DNA of 64,000 bases from Aplectana chamaeleonis (GCA_029168955.1 JAPDOI010001365.1:125057-189056), one strand, 5' to 3'. Shown: positions 10,968-22,347, counted from the first letter of the stretch. Translations and numbers: made by a program. Notes: generated by a model not told the origin, from the letters alone.

Positions 10968-11115
10968 AACAGTGTCAGCTGGATCGAATGTGTTCAAATT
11001 AGGACTGAAGACCGTGAAAAAACGGACACGGCTGACTACTAGGACGGCACACCTCGGTGAAGATGCGGAAAGACCGCGTCAGGCGAAAGCCAACCGATTA
11101 AGTCAAGTAAGTCAT

Positions 11116-11596
11116 TCCAATCTTGTTCTTGATCCACATCTAAATCTATTAATCAAAATAGTGACACAATGCGGGCAAAGTAGTGCGTCCGAATGCGAAT
11201 GTCCGCCGAAGCGGCCGGCGTGCGTGTCGATCGGCCCTCGCGCAGGGCTTCTCTGGACGAGTTTTTACTCGATGGAAATAAGCTGATTGCAGCTGCTTAT
11301 ATTTATGACATTGGTCCATTGTTTGTCTTCTACAGCCTTGTGGTGACTTATTCTCACAAAAAAATGTTTGCAATAATTTCCTACAAATGCGCGCCTACAC
11401 AGCTTCGAAAATCGTTCTGAGGCCATTCTTGAAGATAATTTCGGAATGTCACATAGGAAACTCAACTCAACCCTAGAACTGAGTGGTGAATCGAAATTAG
11501 AAGTAACAAAACAATGATACCTCAAATTTTGCTTTCAAAATACGATCTTTGCTACAAATGAGCTCGTGCTCGCCGGAATTCGCGGGTTTTCTTTAA
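11116..11596. other. No gene recognised
   Basis: About 480 bp between the RTE 3' tail and a MITE. Short open frames only. A GC-rich patch at 11190-11240 has no recognisable structure. Confidence 0.4.
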
Positions 11597-12080
11597 AGGC
11601 AGTGTTCGCGATGGGCAAAGTGTTTGAAATTACACAAGGAATGGGTACTGGAGGAACACTCTGTAACGTTAACGTCGAAAGAACGCATGAAAACGAGCCA
11701 GGAAGAGCAACAAAAGAGCCCAAAGTTGCGACCTTGAGCGCAAGGCAAACTCCAAAAGCGCATTGCCGGCCCACCGACGTGAACGAATGAAAGCTTGAAA
11801 TCGTGAGATGAGCGGTGGTTTCAAATTATTGGCCCCGATCTTCCCTTTATTCTCAGCTTCTCTCTTTACTCAGATCAGCTCCCACACATCGGCTGCATAA
11901 AGCGGGAGCTACAAGCCTCGGACAACTCATCCACAATGCTTCCCTTACTGAATTTCGAGGAACCATAACTCAGTTCCCAGGAGGTCCTGTACGATTACAG
12001 AGACATCGTTTGGATTAGCATGGGGCCGTTTGCAAGATAGGCTAAAAAACGGAAAAACGATTTTTATCGTGGACACTGCT
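11597..12080. mobile_element. TTAA family A MITE, nearly complete
   Basis: It starts AGGCAGTGTTCGCGAT after TTAA at 11593-11596 and ends TTATCGTGGACACTGC near 12080, where the last bases and the right TTAA have decayed. The body matches 30778-31263 in inverse orientation, including AACGTTAACGTCGAAAGA and the stretch GCCTCGGACAACTC. The length of about 484 bp equals that of other copies. No coding capacity. Confidence 0.85.
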
Positions 12081-13693
12081 ATCGATGATCTTTGATTTCA
12101 AGTCTTTGCGTCCCGAAGAAGCATAGCCCGGAATCAACCGGAAGGACGAGGGTATAAATATAACGCGGGAACTACAGCCCTACATCAGACTAGCCTTCTG
12201 ATTTGGGGTACTGCCGTCTGATATCTCGGTACCCCGCCGTTTATCTACCGAATACCCTGATGTTCCACGGACTTTGAAAAGGTATGTCACTCATTTCCAT
12301 GTATCCCAGCCATTTCTTTGGAAAAATTTGTCTTGAATTTCTGTAGGGTAGAAACTACGTTTGGCCGAGTAATTTTACACATAGATTCGACCTTTTTTCG
12401 GACTCCGAAGAGGGCGAGACCGCCGAAACGTTAGTCTTCCAATAAAGCCATACTACCTCGTGCCTGCTACAATCAAAGTATCAACAATCAAACAAACTTC
12501 TGAAGGAGAGAGAAAAAACGAAAGAAACAAAATCAATCTTTTCTCTATAACTACTTCAGCTCCTCCCCGCATAAGGGACATGAAAACCTAACTAACACAT
12601 AAATTTTGGACACTTTTTTTTCAAATGATTTTACTCCAAAACTGGAGAGAGGAAATAATGAGAAATTATAATAGATGAATACAGCTATGGGCAGCTGCTT
12701 TCCTTGGCCAGAAAAGCGTGTCGCGACAGCCGCTCGACACGCGCACCGCCCGCGGGCCTTCGCATTCGGGCACACTTTGCGTTTAGTGTTGTTAAGTATT
12801 GAATAATTTCGAACAATCCGATAAATAAAATTTTCTCTTCAATACCAGTTCCTTAGACAACAAGTAAAAGAGAAACTTCCTACAAGTTAGGTGAAAGTAG
12901 AATCACTCGCTTCTATTCAAAAAATATCCAGTATCCAAAAAACAGTTGACTTCGACTTTAAGCCGACTATCTTTCTGGAAAACTGATACTTGCGATTTTA
13001 TGAATGTACAAAACTTTACTCTGCCATGAATCATGAGAAGATTTGCCCTAGCAGTATGTCCGGAATCCAAAAGCAGCTCAAATCATTCTGACACTGAAGG
13101 AAAAATTCAATTTGTCTGATGATTCGAAATTTTTCGATGCACAAGTGTAGAATATAGTGGCCTCACTCATTCTTTTCGAGCGAATGAACTGTGCGCGGCA
13201 GTTAGCAGCAGGCCTTGCGACGCTTACTGTGCTGATTTCGACGTGTATTTCGCCGCAGATGGAGGGACTGTAGCCGCGCCCACTTTCAACCACTGGACTA
13301 CGAATAACGAGGCGACCATACTTGTCCCCTTGGATGGGTGGGATATGTTTGTATTTCAGGCTTGCACTCACTCGCACCATGATGCATGTGCCTTAGTTAT
13401 GCGAAATATGCCATGCGGTTTATACTATTACCATCAAACTTTGAGCTCACCGCTTCAATTCTGAAGCAGCATATCGCTGCGTCATTCATGAAACAGCGAG
13501 CACGAAGTCCGCATTAAAAATGATGTGCTTAAACATGGATGAGGGCTCTGCTCACACCAAGGGATGAGTTGTCTCGCCTTTTTTGGCTTTAATTTCATTG
13601 GGGACCACTTCGCTTGAATGAAGTAGCGTGACGTTTCGGACTTTGAAAACGACAGCTCCTCCCTCTGTATGTAGAGAGCCCCTAATTCCTTAA
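12081..13693. other. No gene recognised; one dispersed-repeat fragment at 13520-13690
   Basis: Short frames only. A hairpin with GGGGTAC/GTACCCC arms lies near 12210-12240. At 13560-13690 the sequence resembles 59640-59770 (both contain GGGACCACTT and GCTTGAATG), so it is part of a dispersed repeat of unknown type. Around 12409 a CGAAACGTTAG motif precedes AATAAA, the look of a retroelement or RNA 3' end, but I cannot assign it. Confidence 0.4.
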
Positions 13694-14003
13694 AGGCAGT
13701 GTTCACGATTAAAATCCTTTTTCCGTTATTTGCCTATCTCGAAAACGGTCCCATTCTAATCCCAATGATGTCTCTGGAATCGTACAAGACCTTCTGGGAA
13801 CGGAGTTATGGTCCCTCAAAAATTGAGCTAGGGAAGCATGGTGAACGAGTTGTCCGAGGCTTGCAACTTCCGTCTTCTGCAGCCAATGTATGCGAGCTGA
13901 CCTGAGTAAAGAGAGAAGTTGAGAATGAAGGGAAGAACGGGGCTTTTGGTCAGAAACCATCGCTCAGCTCCTGATCTCGAGTATTCCATTGTTCACGTCC
14001 TCA
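13694..14003. mobile_element. TTAA family A MITE, truncated
   Basis: It begins AGGCAGTGTTCACGATTA directly after TTAA (13690-13693). The body follows the 30778 copy closely (TATCTCGAAAACGGTCCCAT, GAACGAGTTGTCCGAGGCTT) until about 14003, where it passes into the GCTCGCCACCCGCTA-type repeats. About 170 bp and the second terminus are missing. Confidence 0.8.
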
Positions 14004-14009
14004 GGAAGT

Positions 14010-14162
14010 CGGAGCTCGCCAGCCACGCGCATTTTGGGCCTCGCTCGCCACCCGCTCACCTCCCATCTCGAAGAGCTCGCCACCCGCTACCCCCTGGTCT
14101 TCGCTCGCCACCCGCTACGGGTATAGCGGGTCGCGAGCTGTTCGCTAGCGGGTTGTCCGCTG
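14010..14162. repeat. GCTCGCCACCCGCTA motif cluster (left)
   Basis: At least four copies of CGCTCGCCACCCGCTA-type sequence occur, followed by the inverted form TAGCGGGTCGCGAGC and TAGCGGGTTG. The same motif returns at 15708-15905. The pair may mark the ends of a 1.9 kb element with arrayed subterminal motifs, but I see no target duplication. Confidence 0.6.
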
Positions 14163-15479
14163 AGTTGTTATCGTCCTTTGAAGGATTTCGCAAGATTTCC
14201 TCTAATTTTCCTTAAATCGTACCATTCTCATCCCTTTTCTGTTTCTTTCTGGTTTTTTTCTTGCAATTCTATGAAGCTCAAACTCGATATAGTCATATTT
14301 TTAACTCTATGCTAACCAAAAAGAAGGGTGCGGGAGGTCGTAACTCATAGTTTCGTCACTCGCATATACATAAATCCGTGTACATGCACAAATGTACACA
14401 TCTGTTAAGTTTTGTTCATTAGATATTTTGATCTTCTGGCGAGCAACTCGCCCATAGAGGTGATTTGATAGCTTATCTAGGCGACCTGATTTGGGTTTTG
14501 CTTTTCTTTTGCAGAGCGGATCGTAAGTGAATTTTCCTAGTCCCGCCGACGACTTTTCTTTTATTATTTGAAATTCTTCGTCCAGCTTACAGCCCAATCG
14601 GTTATAAAATATGAAGAGAAAATCTAAAAAGTCGTCTGTGAAAATAAGAAAATTCACTTGTGAGCTATTTCAATCGCGCGATGCGGTGGCCTGCCCGGCT
14701 TACTTTTCCGAGATGGGCTATACATTCATAGCCGGTGAACCTGCCCACCCACCTCACAGCGTGCCACTGACCCCCGCAGAAGAGTGGCTTGTGAATGAAA
14801 ACTCACCGCTCTTTAATTTTATACACATATCACCACAAATAGATTATCATGGATTATTGTAATTTCGCGCTGATCACAGCGGAGTCTCCACAATCGCGCA
14901 GAACCCACTGCGTACAGAGTTAAGGCCTATCAAATATTGTGACTTCGGACGGTGAGAAATTCGTCGACGAGTTTTCTCGCGCGTATTTTTTCTTGTCATC
15001 TATTTATGACAAGAAATTATGGGTATAAAAATTGACTTCAGCTTCCTGTTCACTATCCAGTTTTTTCAACTGTTTTAACTGGAGGTCGGTTAGGGCGTAT
15101 TAATAAATGAATAAATAAATAATATTCTAATTGAGGAATTACCGAATATCCTGAATGAACTTCATATCTCAAGACGGAGATTCTTCGTAATGTTTTCGCT
15201 CCTTTTTTCTTCTCCGCAGCTCCTCACAAATATATTTTCAAACGAAAAATTCGGCAGTTTCACAGTTGGCTGGAGAATTTGAATATTTGATCGATATGAA
15301 CACCAAGGTTTACGTTGAGATTTAGAAAATTGTGATAAACCAGTATTGCGTCTATTTGTTACGATTGAATTAGAATGAACACTTGAAGTTATGAGAATTT
15401 GTTGATTAATTTGAAACTGACTGTAATAAATTATTCGCACTGTTACTGTGAAAGAATTAACGGTGCCAGCGCAGCAGAG
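14163..15479. other. No gene recognised; small family B remnant at 14865-14930
   Basis: Mostly AT-rich sequence. At 14865-14930 the string GCGCTGATCACAGCGGAGTC and the following AGAACCCACTGCGTACAGAG match the inner part of TTAA family B copies (for example 31320-31380), so this is a fragment of an old copy. The remaining frames are short and show no domain. Confidence 0.4.
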
Positions 15480-15630
15480 GGGAATTATAATATCGCACAT
15501 AGCCACGCCCGTTTTTTCATGTCGCAACGACTCTCCTGATTTTGGAATGGGAGGAAAACCCTGAGTTGGTGCTTAAATTGCGCAGCGGCACGGAAAAACA
15601 GGCGCGGCCATGTGCTGTATTATAGACTCT
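15480..15630. repeat. Fragment of the GTCGTTGCGG / GGCGCGGCC dispersed repeat
   Basis: The stretch CGCAACGACTCTCCTGATTT, then GGAGGAAAACCC, TTGGTGCTTAAATT and AGGCGCGGCC, matches the better-preserved inverted-end copies at 36443-36626 and 39842-40026 and the partial copy at 45600-45756. The ends are lost here. Confidence 0.65.
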
Positions 15631-15704
15631 CCTCTGCAAGTGTAAACACCGGATAACCGAAAAGAAAGTTCAAGTATGACCTGAATTTCAAGCGAAAGCC
15701 ATAT

Positions 15705-15905
15705 TCAAGAGCTCGCCACCCGCTATCTTTTCGTCGGCGACCAGCACTAGGCTAGCGCGCCGACGTGGAGTTGCGAGCGCGCCGCCGTAATGTGGTGAGC
15801 GGCGCCAGCATGGCAGTGCTCGCCACCCGCTAACATTCCGCTTGCGGGCCGCGCGAGGAGCTGCGCGCCGCCGGAGTTTTGGTTAGCGGGAGACGAGCTC
15901 CCATT
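15705..15905. repeat. GCTCGCCACCCGCTA motif cluster (right)
   Basis: Direct copies GAGCTCGCCACCCGCTA (about 15710) and GTGCTCGCCACCCGCTAA (about 15819) alternate with GCGCGCCG/GCGGCGCG runs and an inverted TTAGCGGG near 15885. It is the counterpart of 14010-14162. Confidence 0.6.
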
Positions 15906-16025
15906 TTCTGAGTCGAGGGGCGGAAAGGGGCCGTACATGCCCAAAGCGGCGGAGTTTGCCCACTTTTCAAAGCCGTTTTGCGGCTCCTGAGTAGCTTTTC
16001 GTGCCTTTTTTTCGACGCTGTTTTG

Positions 16026-16100
16026 CTTCTGACAAGGGACGACTCCCCGGGGGAGGAGACGTCATGAAAAAAGTTTTTCTGAAAGTTGTGGGGAATGTAT
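16026..16100. repeat. Inverted repeat, left member (partner 20690-20764)
   Basis: GACAAGGGACGACTCCCC followed by GGAGGAGACG and then TGAAAAAAGTTTTTCTGAAA matches the reverse complement of 20690-20764, with GTTGTGGGGA also shared. The pair encloses about 4.6 kb of AT-rich sequence. It may delimit one large element, or be two members of a dispersed family in opposite orientation. Confidence 0.6.
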
Positions 16101-18307
16101 ATAGTAACATTACTGTATGTTGGGTTTTACCTATGGACCATCCGGTAGAGCGAAAAATTGGAAAAACAGGAAAAATTAGCGGGCGGATTCTCTTCAACCG
16201 ACCACCATAGCTGTGCTTTCGGTTTTTGACAAGCGAAAATTGGCCGTCTACTATGTCTAGCACCCATCTGCCTCAATCTGCTTTATTTGGATCAATATGG
16301 AGAATTTTTTTCGACTTTTTTTTCGTCACATGCTCACTCTCTCACCCTCGAACTCCAGATCATCGAAAAAAAATTTTTTGCGTGATAGAGCCAAGTTTAG
16401 TAGTTTTCGATGAAGGGTCAGCAGATGTATTGGGGAACCGATTGTCGATTTCTGAAAATGAGAACTGCGGCCATGGTGATAATTTTTAAGAAAGGGTTCA
16501 TCGCTTTGCTTCTTACAATGGCAACTCAGCAAAAAAAGTTCTACCCGAAATCCTGGAAATTCGAGAGCTTTATCACTCCTTTCTGGCGGAATTTCTCCCA
16601 AAAGGATTCGTAATTTATTCGTAATTTGTTAGAATTTTCTAGTAATCTGCCAGAAATCTTCAGCATTCTGCCAGAATCTATACCCAAACCTCCAGCTGTT
16701 GATACGGCTTATTAAATCTTAATACATACAGTCATACTCATGTACAACTGTATGCACAAACCAAAATTCTCGGGCTTCAACCCACCTGTCCGCTGGGACA
16801 GTAGAGGAACCCATCGAACCGAGTCTTAGTCTGTCTGTACCATAATTCCCATCTCTCACCCCCAATCTTAAAGCGACGAGCCAACTTTTGACGTCGGCAG
16901 ACGGCGCAGCGTATATGCTGTGGGTCAACAATGTCATTCAACATGCGCGATCAGCGGCCTTGTCCAGCAGCAGTGCGCTATCAATGGGGCCGTTTCAGAA
17001 ACTAAAGTTCAAGAGCACACCTTACAATAATGATTACGGAGGATTCATTATTGTGTTATATCTCACCCTAGTTTATAATTACTCACTGGTTAGTGGTATA
17101 AAGTCATTGTACTTGAACCTTCGGTCTGATTTAGATTTTTTTCTTTCCGCTTCAACACGATTTTTTCTGATGTGGCAACGTCAGTCCTACACTCTCAAAC
17201 AGAAATCTCGAAAGTGTCTGCCTCACAAACCCAATCTTACCTTAACTTCAACAGCAGCGCCCTGATGAAGCTTTTCGAAAATGTATAACATGGGATTCTC
17301 AATTCTAGAAGAACAATAATCTTTAGGGAATTTTTCAAAGAAAACCGAGAGAGGTATTTGCAAAAACAAAAGCAAGTCATTTGGTTACCAAAATTTTTCA
17401 CTGAAGCTAGTGTTTTCCCAGAATTATTTTTAAATTGAGTTTGTTTTTGAGAATTTGTGAACGATTTTTTGCAAATTGATTACTGCCGCAGTTATTGCAT
17501 TATGGGCAGCAGCTAGCTATAAAAATTTGATGTGAGGCATCATGATATATTATCCTTTTATTAAACTCTGAGTTGGCGATAAAAACGATTTTTGAGCTCT
17601 CTTCATGAAAATGGTGGATGGTAATTACAAAAGTAAAATTAAGTGAGAATAAGCGAAATTTTTTGAGAAAACGCCTAAAAACAAGTCCAGACTGTTAGTT
17701 ACAGGTGCCCGCAAGCCCCTTTAATTAACGAGATTTTCATGCATGCTTGTTAATCCATGATTTATTTTGCTCCTAAAGTAGTCAGTAGTCTCTTGAAGTG
17801 CCTAGCAATTACTTCAGAAGCGAAATGGAAGACGGAAAAACAGGAAATTATAGAAATAACGATAATTGGAAGCGGGCGGATACCAAGCGAAAATTTGTTC
17901 CTGACCGTTTTTTCTCCAACTTTTTTTTACTTTGTGATGGCTGGATCTAGATTTTCACTAGGACAGCACAAAAGCATTTTTTATTGCAAACCTTGCCTTT
18001 GAGTCATTTATCAATCGTCTTTCCAGAAATCGCTTCTCGCCTCTAAAAATTTCGAAAAAAAAACATTATACAAACACAATCTGCTCATAAAACCTAAGTT
18101 TGAATGAACAAAATCACGGATCCAATCTTGGGTTGAAATCATTCATCGGGAAAAAATTTGTGAAATGAACAGAAACTTTTTTTTCAAAAAAAGCAGGTTG
18201 GTAAATTCTTGACATCCTATCAAACGCTTTCAATAATGTTTCCTTGGAGGCGAGATGCTTTCAGTTTTGTAAAGTCGTCAGAGACAGTAAGCTTGGCGGT
18301 GCTGGGT
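16101..18307. other. AT-rich region, no gene recognised
   Basis: Only short frames. At 16525 CTCAGCAAAAAAAGTTCT resembles the reverse complement of the sequence ending at 20050, and CTGCCAGAA-type motifs at 16640-16680 are mirrored by CTGGCAGAATTTC motifs at 19910-19930. These may be the ends of a 3.5 kb element holding the MITE and minisatellite listed separately. A CTGATGA...GAAA string at about 17262 is noted among the rejected observations. Confidence 0.35.
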
Positions 18308-18858
18308 GTAGGTATAATCGTTCTCTAGACGGCGGGCAGCCGCTACGAGTCCGGGGTTGCTCGTGTCGAGCTTTGCGTACCTCCCATGGAAAAAACCATT
18401 GATATGGAGGAGTGTTTTATTTTCCCTCGGCCAGCACTCTCTCCTCATCTCTCTTTTCCCGTTCTTTCCTTTCCATCCTCTTTCCTCCTATTTTCATATG
18501 TGAGAACTAATTTTGAAAATCGGAAATATTTTTGTTTATCTCCCACTTTTAGGACGATTTTCGTTCAGGAAAATGCCAGTGATTTAAGAAATTCCTCTTT
18601 TTCTATGATTTCTAAGCCTTTCTCTATCATGTTCTATCTTCTCATTGCTTTCTCATGTAGTGAGTTTGCATTCACCGATTCAAAATTGTTGTGTATTATT
18701 TGTGTTTCAATGTAAATATGTTTCCTGTGTAATGTATGAAATTTCTTTTCCATGTTGAAATTCACGCTGCGCCATATTGACAGTTTTTTTTTTCGCGCAA
18801 CCCCGGATTCGACGCGGCTGCCCGCCGTCTAGAGAGCGACTATAGACGTAGGCGGCCG
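18308..18858. mobile_element. MITE with inverted ends around TCTCTAGACGGCGGGCAGCC
   Basis: The left block (18320-18355) and right block (18810-18845) are inverted copies sharing TCTCTAGACGGCGGGCAGCC, followed on the inner side by TCCGGGGTTG. Pairing extends about 65 bp on each side with a few mismatches. The interior is AT-rich with no coding potential. No convincing target duplication. Confidence 0.7.
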
Positions 18859-19375
18859 TGTTGCGCGTTTAGAGCGGATCGAAGGTGACTGGAAATCGGT
18901 TTTATAAAAGTCACCAAACAATTCCCTATTAATCAAAATTATTCTCATATGATCAAGTCCGGTAGATTAAAAAATTTTTTCAAAAACGGTATTCGAAAAG
19001 TCAACGGCGAAACACCTCTAAACTAATTCTTCGGTGGCTTCTCATCTGCTCCATTTGTGCAGCGCAGCCGGACGCGTCAATTTGACCCGGCTCTGGTCAT
19101 CCTTCATGCTGGGGAAAGACGATATCTCACTGGCTTGCATTTGTTCATTTCTAACTGAGTTTGTTCCGAGAGAGATGTAAACAAGCTTGCGATTATAAAT
19201 TTGAAAAATAAGTTTGAATTCATAAAAACAGAAATATAAAGAAACAAGTAAAAGTTGCCATCAATGTTTCCGAATTTCGATTCGTGTGTAACTTCTTAAA
19301 GTTTAATAGATAAAATTATGATTTAAAATACTAACCATGAAGTCCTGGACGCGTGTCATGATATTCTGCACACTT

Positions 19376-19763
19376 TTCGAGAGATCCTTCTCATTTCATG
19401 TGAAGTCTTGCACACTTCTTGTCAGGTCTTGCACACTTCATGTCAGGTCCTGCATACTTCCTGTGAACCAATACACACTTCATGTGAGGTGCTGCACACT
19501 TTCTACGAGGTCCTGCTCACTTTCTGTGAGGTCCTGCTCACTTTCTGTGAGATCCTGCACACTTTCTGCGAGGTCCCGCACACTTTCTGTGAGGTCCTGC
19601 TCACTTTCTGTGAGATCCTGCACACTTTCTGCGAGGTCCTGCACACTTTCTGTGAGGTCCTGCTCACTTGCTGTGAGGTCCTGCACACTTTCTGTGAGGT
19701 CCTGCACACTTTCTGTGAGGTCCTGCCCACTTTCTGTGAGCCAAGACACACTTCATGTGAGTT
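19376..19763. repeat. Minisatellite, 21-bp unit, about 18 copies
   Basis: The unit is close to CACACTTTCTGTGAGGTCCTG, with variants CTCACTTTC and TGCGAGG. A variant containing CCAA-ACACACTTCATGTGAG occurs near both ends of the array (about 19468 and 19743). Because 21 is a multiple of three, both strands stay open: seven-residue repeats such as VRSCTLS on plus and ESVQDLT on minus. Neither frame has a plausible start context or flanking domain, so I treat these as by-products. Confidence 0.92.
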
Positions 19764-20345
19764 TTATGCAGCTCGCTCAGGACGAATTTCAAATTTACGG
19801 GAAGTTTAACACTAGTCGCTTGGAAAAATCACTCTACCAGAAATCGCATTTTTTCGGGCGGATTACGTTGAATTTCGAGAAAATTCTGGTACAATTTCTG
19901 GTAATTTATTGGAATTCTGGCAGAATTTCTGTCAGAACGCTATCTAGACGTAATTCTGTGGTAAAAAGCAGCATTTACCACTAGGTAGCGGTAATTCTCC
20001 CGTAAATCAGCTGTAAACCGCCAGAAAATTTTCTGCTGAGAATGTTTTTTTTCTCCGATGATCCGCAAACGAGTTTTATGTGTTCGAGAAAGGTGTTCTC
20101 TTTTACTCAAACAAAGTAGTACAAAGTTAGAAGATGCTCACATTACAATATTTCTAAATGAACCCGAAATGCCGGCACAAGAAGATGAGAAGGAAATTTT
20201 TTGAATAAGGTGAGGTCATATACTACAGGGATTCACGCGATAGAAATTGTAAATCGAGTAAGATTGGAAGAAGCAAGTTAAAATGGGAATGAGAAACCTC
20301 GCGGAGAAATAATCGAATAAATGCAAAACAATTTTTCCAGAAGAT
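19764..20345. other. No gene recognised; TTCTGG-motif stretch
   Basis: Between 19830 and 20050 variants of AATTTCTGG and CTGGCAGAATTT recur in both orientations, ending near CTGCTGAG at 20050. This may be the right end of the element suggested for 16525-20050. Confidence 0.35.
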
Positions 20346-20428
20346 GCATTGCGGAAATCGAACCCTCAACCCAGCACCCCTTCGTAGTTTAGCATTCCCC
20401 ATCGTTATCCTCTCGACAAACCCTGCAC
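20346..20428 (-). pseudogene. tRNA-Ser(GCT)-like sequence
   Basis: Read on the minus strand, the segment shows a D-arm-like stretch (GTCGAGAGGATAACGATGG), an anticodon-loop-like ATGCTAAA, a long variable-arm region and a clean B box GGGTTCGATTTCC. The acceptor stem does not pair well, so this is either a decayed tRNA-Ser or a tRNA-derived repeat. A covariance-model scan would settle it. Confidence 0.35.
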
Positions 20429-20689
20429 GGTGGCTTCGGCAACTTCAATAAAGTGATACGAGGAATGGAATGCACAGTGAGCACGAAACGGCCCACATCT
20501 CACAAATGGGCTAGGATAAAACCTTCAAACCTTGTATAGGGCAATTTTATTGCAACTTAATGTGTGGCGAGCATATGAACTCACTCCAGCTGCTCCGAAT
20601 AGGGGGTTACATGTAGTTTCAAATGTTTTTTTTTGGTTTTCTTCTGGAATATCGGAAGGTCCTTAGGAAGAGCCGAGCATAGATTATTA

Positions 20690-20764
20690 TTACTCTATCC
20701 ATCTCCCACAACTCTCAGAAGAGCTTTTTCAGGGCGTCTCCTCCCCAGGGGAGTCGTCCCTTGT
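20690..20764. repeat. Inverted repeat, right member (partner 16026-16100)
   Basis: The sequence GGCGTCTCCTCCCCAGGGGA followed by GTCGTCCCTTGTG is the inverted counterpart of 16028-16062, and the homology extends outward through CTCAGAAGAGCTTTTTCA. Confidence 0.6.
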
Positions 20765-20799
20765 GAGAGCTGTGGGGAGCGTTTGTCATGAAAAATTTG

Positions 20800-20835
20800 A
20801 GGATAAAGTTTATCGTGAACAGTGTCTTTAAACAT
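20800..20835. repeat. Terminal scrap of a TTAA family A MITE
   Basis: The string TTTATCGTGAACAGTGTCTTTAAA closely resembles the usual family A terminus (TTATCGTGAACACTGCCTTTAA). Only the end is recognisable. Confidence 0.5.
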
Positions 20836-21308
20836 CGTCATCCTTCCTACGGGAGGACAGAACACTTGTAAGTCAACTATACGAGAGTACGTGTTAACGC
20901 AAAATCGATGGCCATCGAGTGCATATGATTCGCTGTGCCCTGGCGCGCACTCACGCCCGCGTCATGAAAGAAGTAAGAAGCTTCAAGCCAATTGCTCCAT
21001 CGCATAAGCATAAGGTCTTAAGCAGGGATGTGCGTAATAAAAATTTCGTAATTCGTTAGTCGTTAGTCGTTCAACCGGCCAAAACCCTCGTTAGTCGTTA
21101 GTCGTTAATCGTTAGTCGTTGAAAATCTAAGCTCTGAAATCAAGCACAGTTGAGGCAGAAAAAAATCCTTATGGATAGAAAAAAGTAAGGCATGAAGAGA
21201 TTTATGTTTTCCGAAACATGCATGGCTATTAAAGACACAAATAATTTCTTGTTAAAGAACCTAGTTCAAACTGCAAACCTATATACATAATTAAAAATAT
21301 CTCCTTAA

Positions 21309-21792
21309 AGGCACAGAACACCCAAAAAATTAATTTTTAGATTTCATGCTTATCTTGGAGAGAGTCACACGCTGATCACAGTGGTATCTCTGGAATCGTC
21401 CAAGCCCCCCTTTGAACAGAGTTATGGCTCTCCAAAGATGCCTAGATATTGAGGGTGAAAAATTGTTGGACGAGTTGTCTCAGGCCTGTATTTCTCTTCA
21501 TTCGCATTCGTTGGGTGAGGGAAAGCCAGGATAAGAAGACAGTCCGGCAGTGAACTAAAGAACGACGACTTGTTGGAATTCATCCATCCATCGAGCCGCT
21601 ATCAAGCTCGAAAATCTGTTAGGGGGTCGGGCCTGTGGTGGTGAGCGAAGGGGGTCGGGCCTGTGGTGGTCGCTTATATCTAGCTTAAATGGAGGAATTG
21701 AAATATCGCATTTGGCACGTGTTATATAGGAGGGGTCTTCTACACAATTACATGAAAGTCTCAAAATTCATACCTGAGGGTGTACTGTGCCT
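21309..21792. mobile_element. TTAA family B MITE inside hAT-1
   Basis: It starts AGGCACAGAACACCC and ends TGTACTGTGCCT, with TTAA on both sides (21305-21308 and 21793-21796). The body shares CTTATCTTGGAGAGAGTC and CAGAGTTATGGC-type blocks with the copies at 31268 and 62628. It carries a small internal duplication of GGGGGTCGGGCCTGTGGTGG near 21620-21670. Confidence 0.85.
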
Positions 21793-22347
21793 TTAACCAC
21801 TCGGACATCGCTGCACGGAAGCCTAGTACTCGAGCGTGTGTTTATCGATTTTTGTATTTTTTCGGTAAGAAAAGAGACAACATGGGTAACCGAAGAGATC
21901 TAGAACTCTTTGCTATGTTTCCAGTGCAAAATTTGCCATTCTGTGCTATATGATGTTATTTGAGATCTACCCGATGGTGACAATACGGAGAATTGCACCG
22001 ACTTTGCACAAATTGTTCTTGCTCAGCTTCGCGAGCCGAGCACTTGCGTGGTTCAGAGCTTGTTCCCACAATGGGGAAAGGTCGGAAGAAATGACCAGTG
22101 AAAATGTCACCCCTGCGAGGTCCCAGCACCACTTTATTAAAAACCCATATCTCGAATATTTGACTGAGAATCGAAGGACGGCACCCTTTACAATCCAAAC
22201 ATCTGATACATCGTCTCCCTTCGGCGCACAATTGTAGCCTGCAAGCACCGCTCCATATTATCACAGCTGATAGGGCTCTCTGCAAAAATCTCCGCTGTAG
22301 CCGGCCAGTGCCGGAACCGGTTCAGTGAGCCTACCATAAAGTAGGGC

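Larger units (their letters stand above)
6998..11115 (+). mobile_element. RTE-clade non-LTR retrotransposon, decayed, split by a 1-kb DNA element
   Basis: In order the element carries an APE-type endonuclease, a basic linker, a reverse transcriptase and the C-terminal region usual for strongylid RTE elements. It is on the plus strand, broken by a frameshift near 7155, stops around 8114 and 8460, and a nested DNA element at 8826-9825. A few conserved residues are missing between the motif C region and the C-terminus (around 10460). The downstream tail (RTAHLGEDA in another frame at about 11044) shows a further frameshift. The copy cannot be autonomous. The 3' limit near 11115 is approximate. 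Confidence 0.9.

Noticed and set aside
17255..17285. Hammerhead-ribozyme-like core CTGATGA...GAAA
   Set aside because: The stem between the two core parts does not pair and flanking helices are not evident. A similar CGAAGA...CGAAACG string at about 12409 pairs in a way that does not fit a hammerhead. An Infernal scan would be decisive.
19376..19763. CRISPR-like array
   Set aside because: Units abut with no spacers, the repeats vary, and the context is an animal-type genome.
19337..19984. 215-codon frame that could be a repetitive secreted or structural protein
   Set aside because: The frame is open because the minisatellite unit is 21 bp; there is no signal peptide, no flanking domain, and the opposite strand is equally open.
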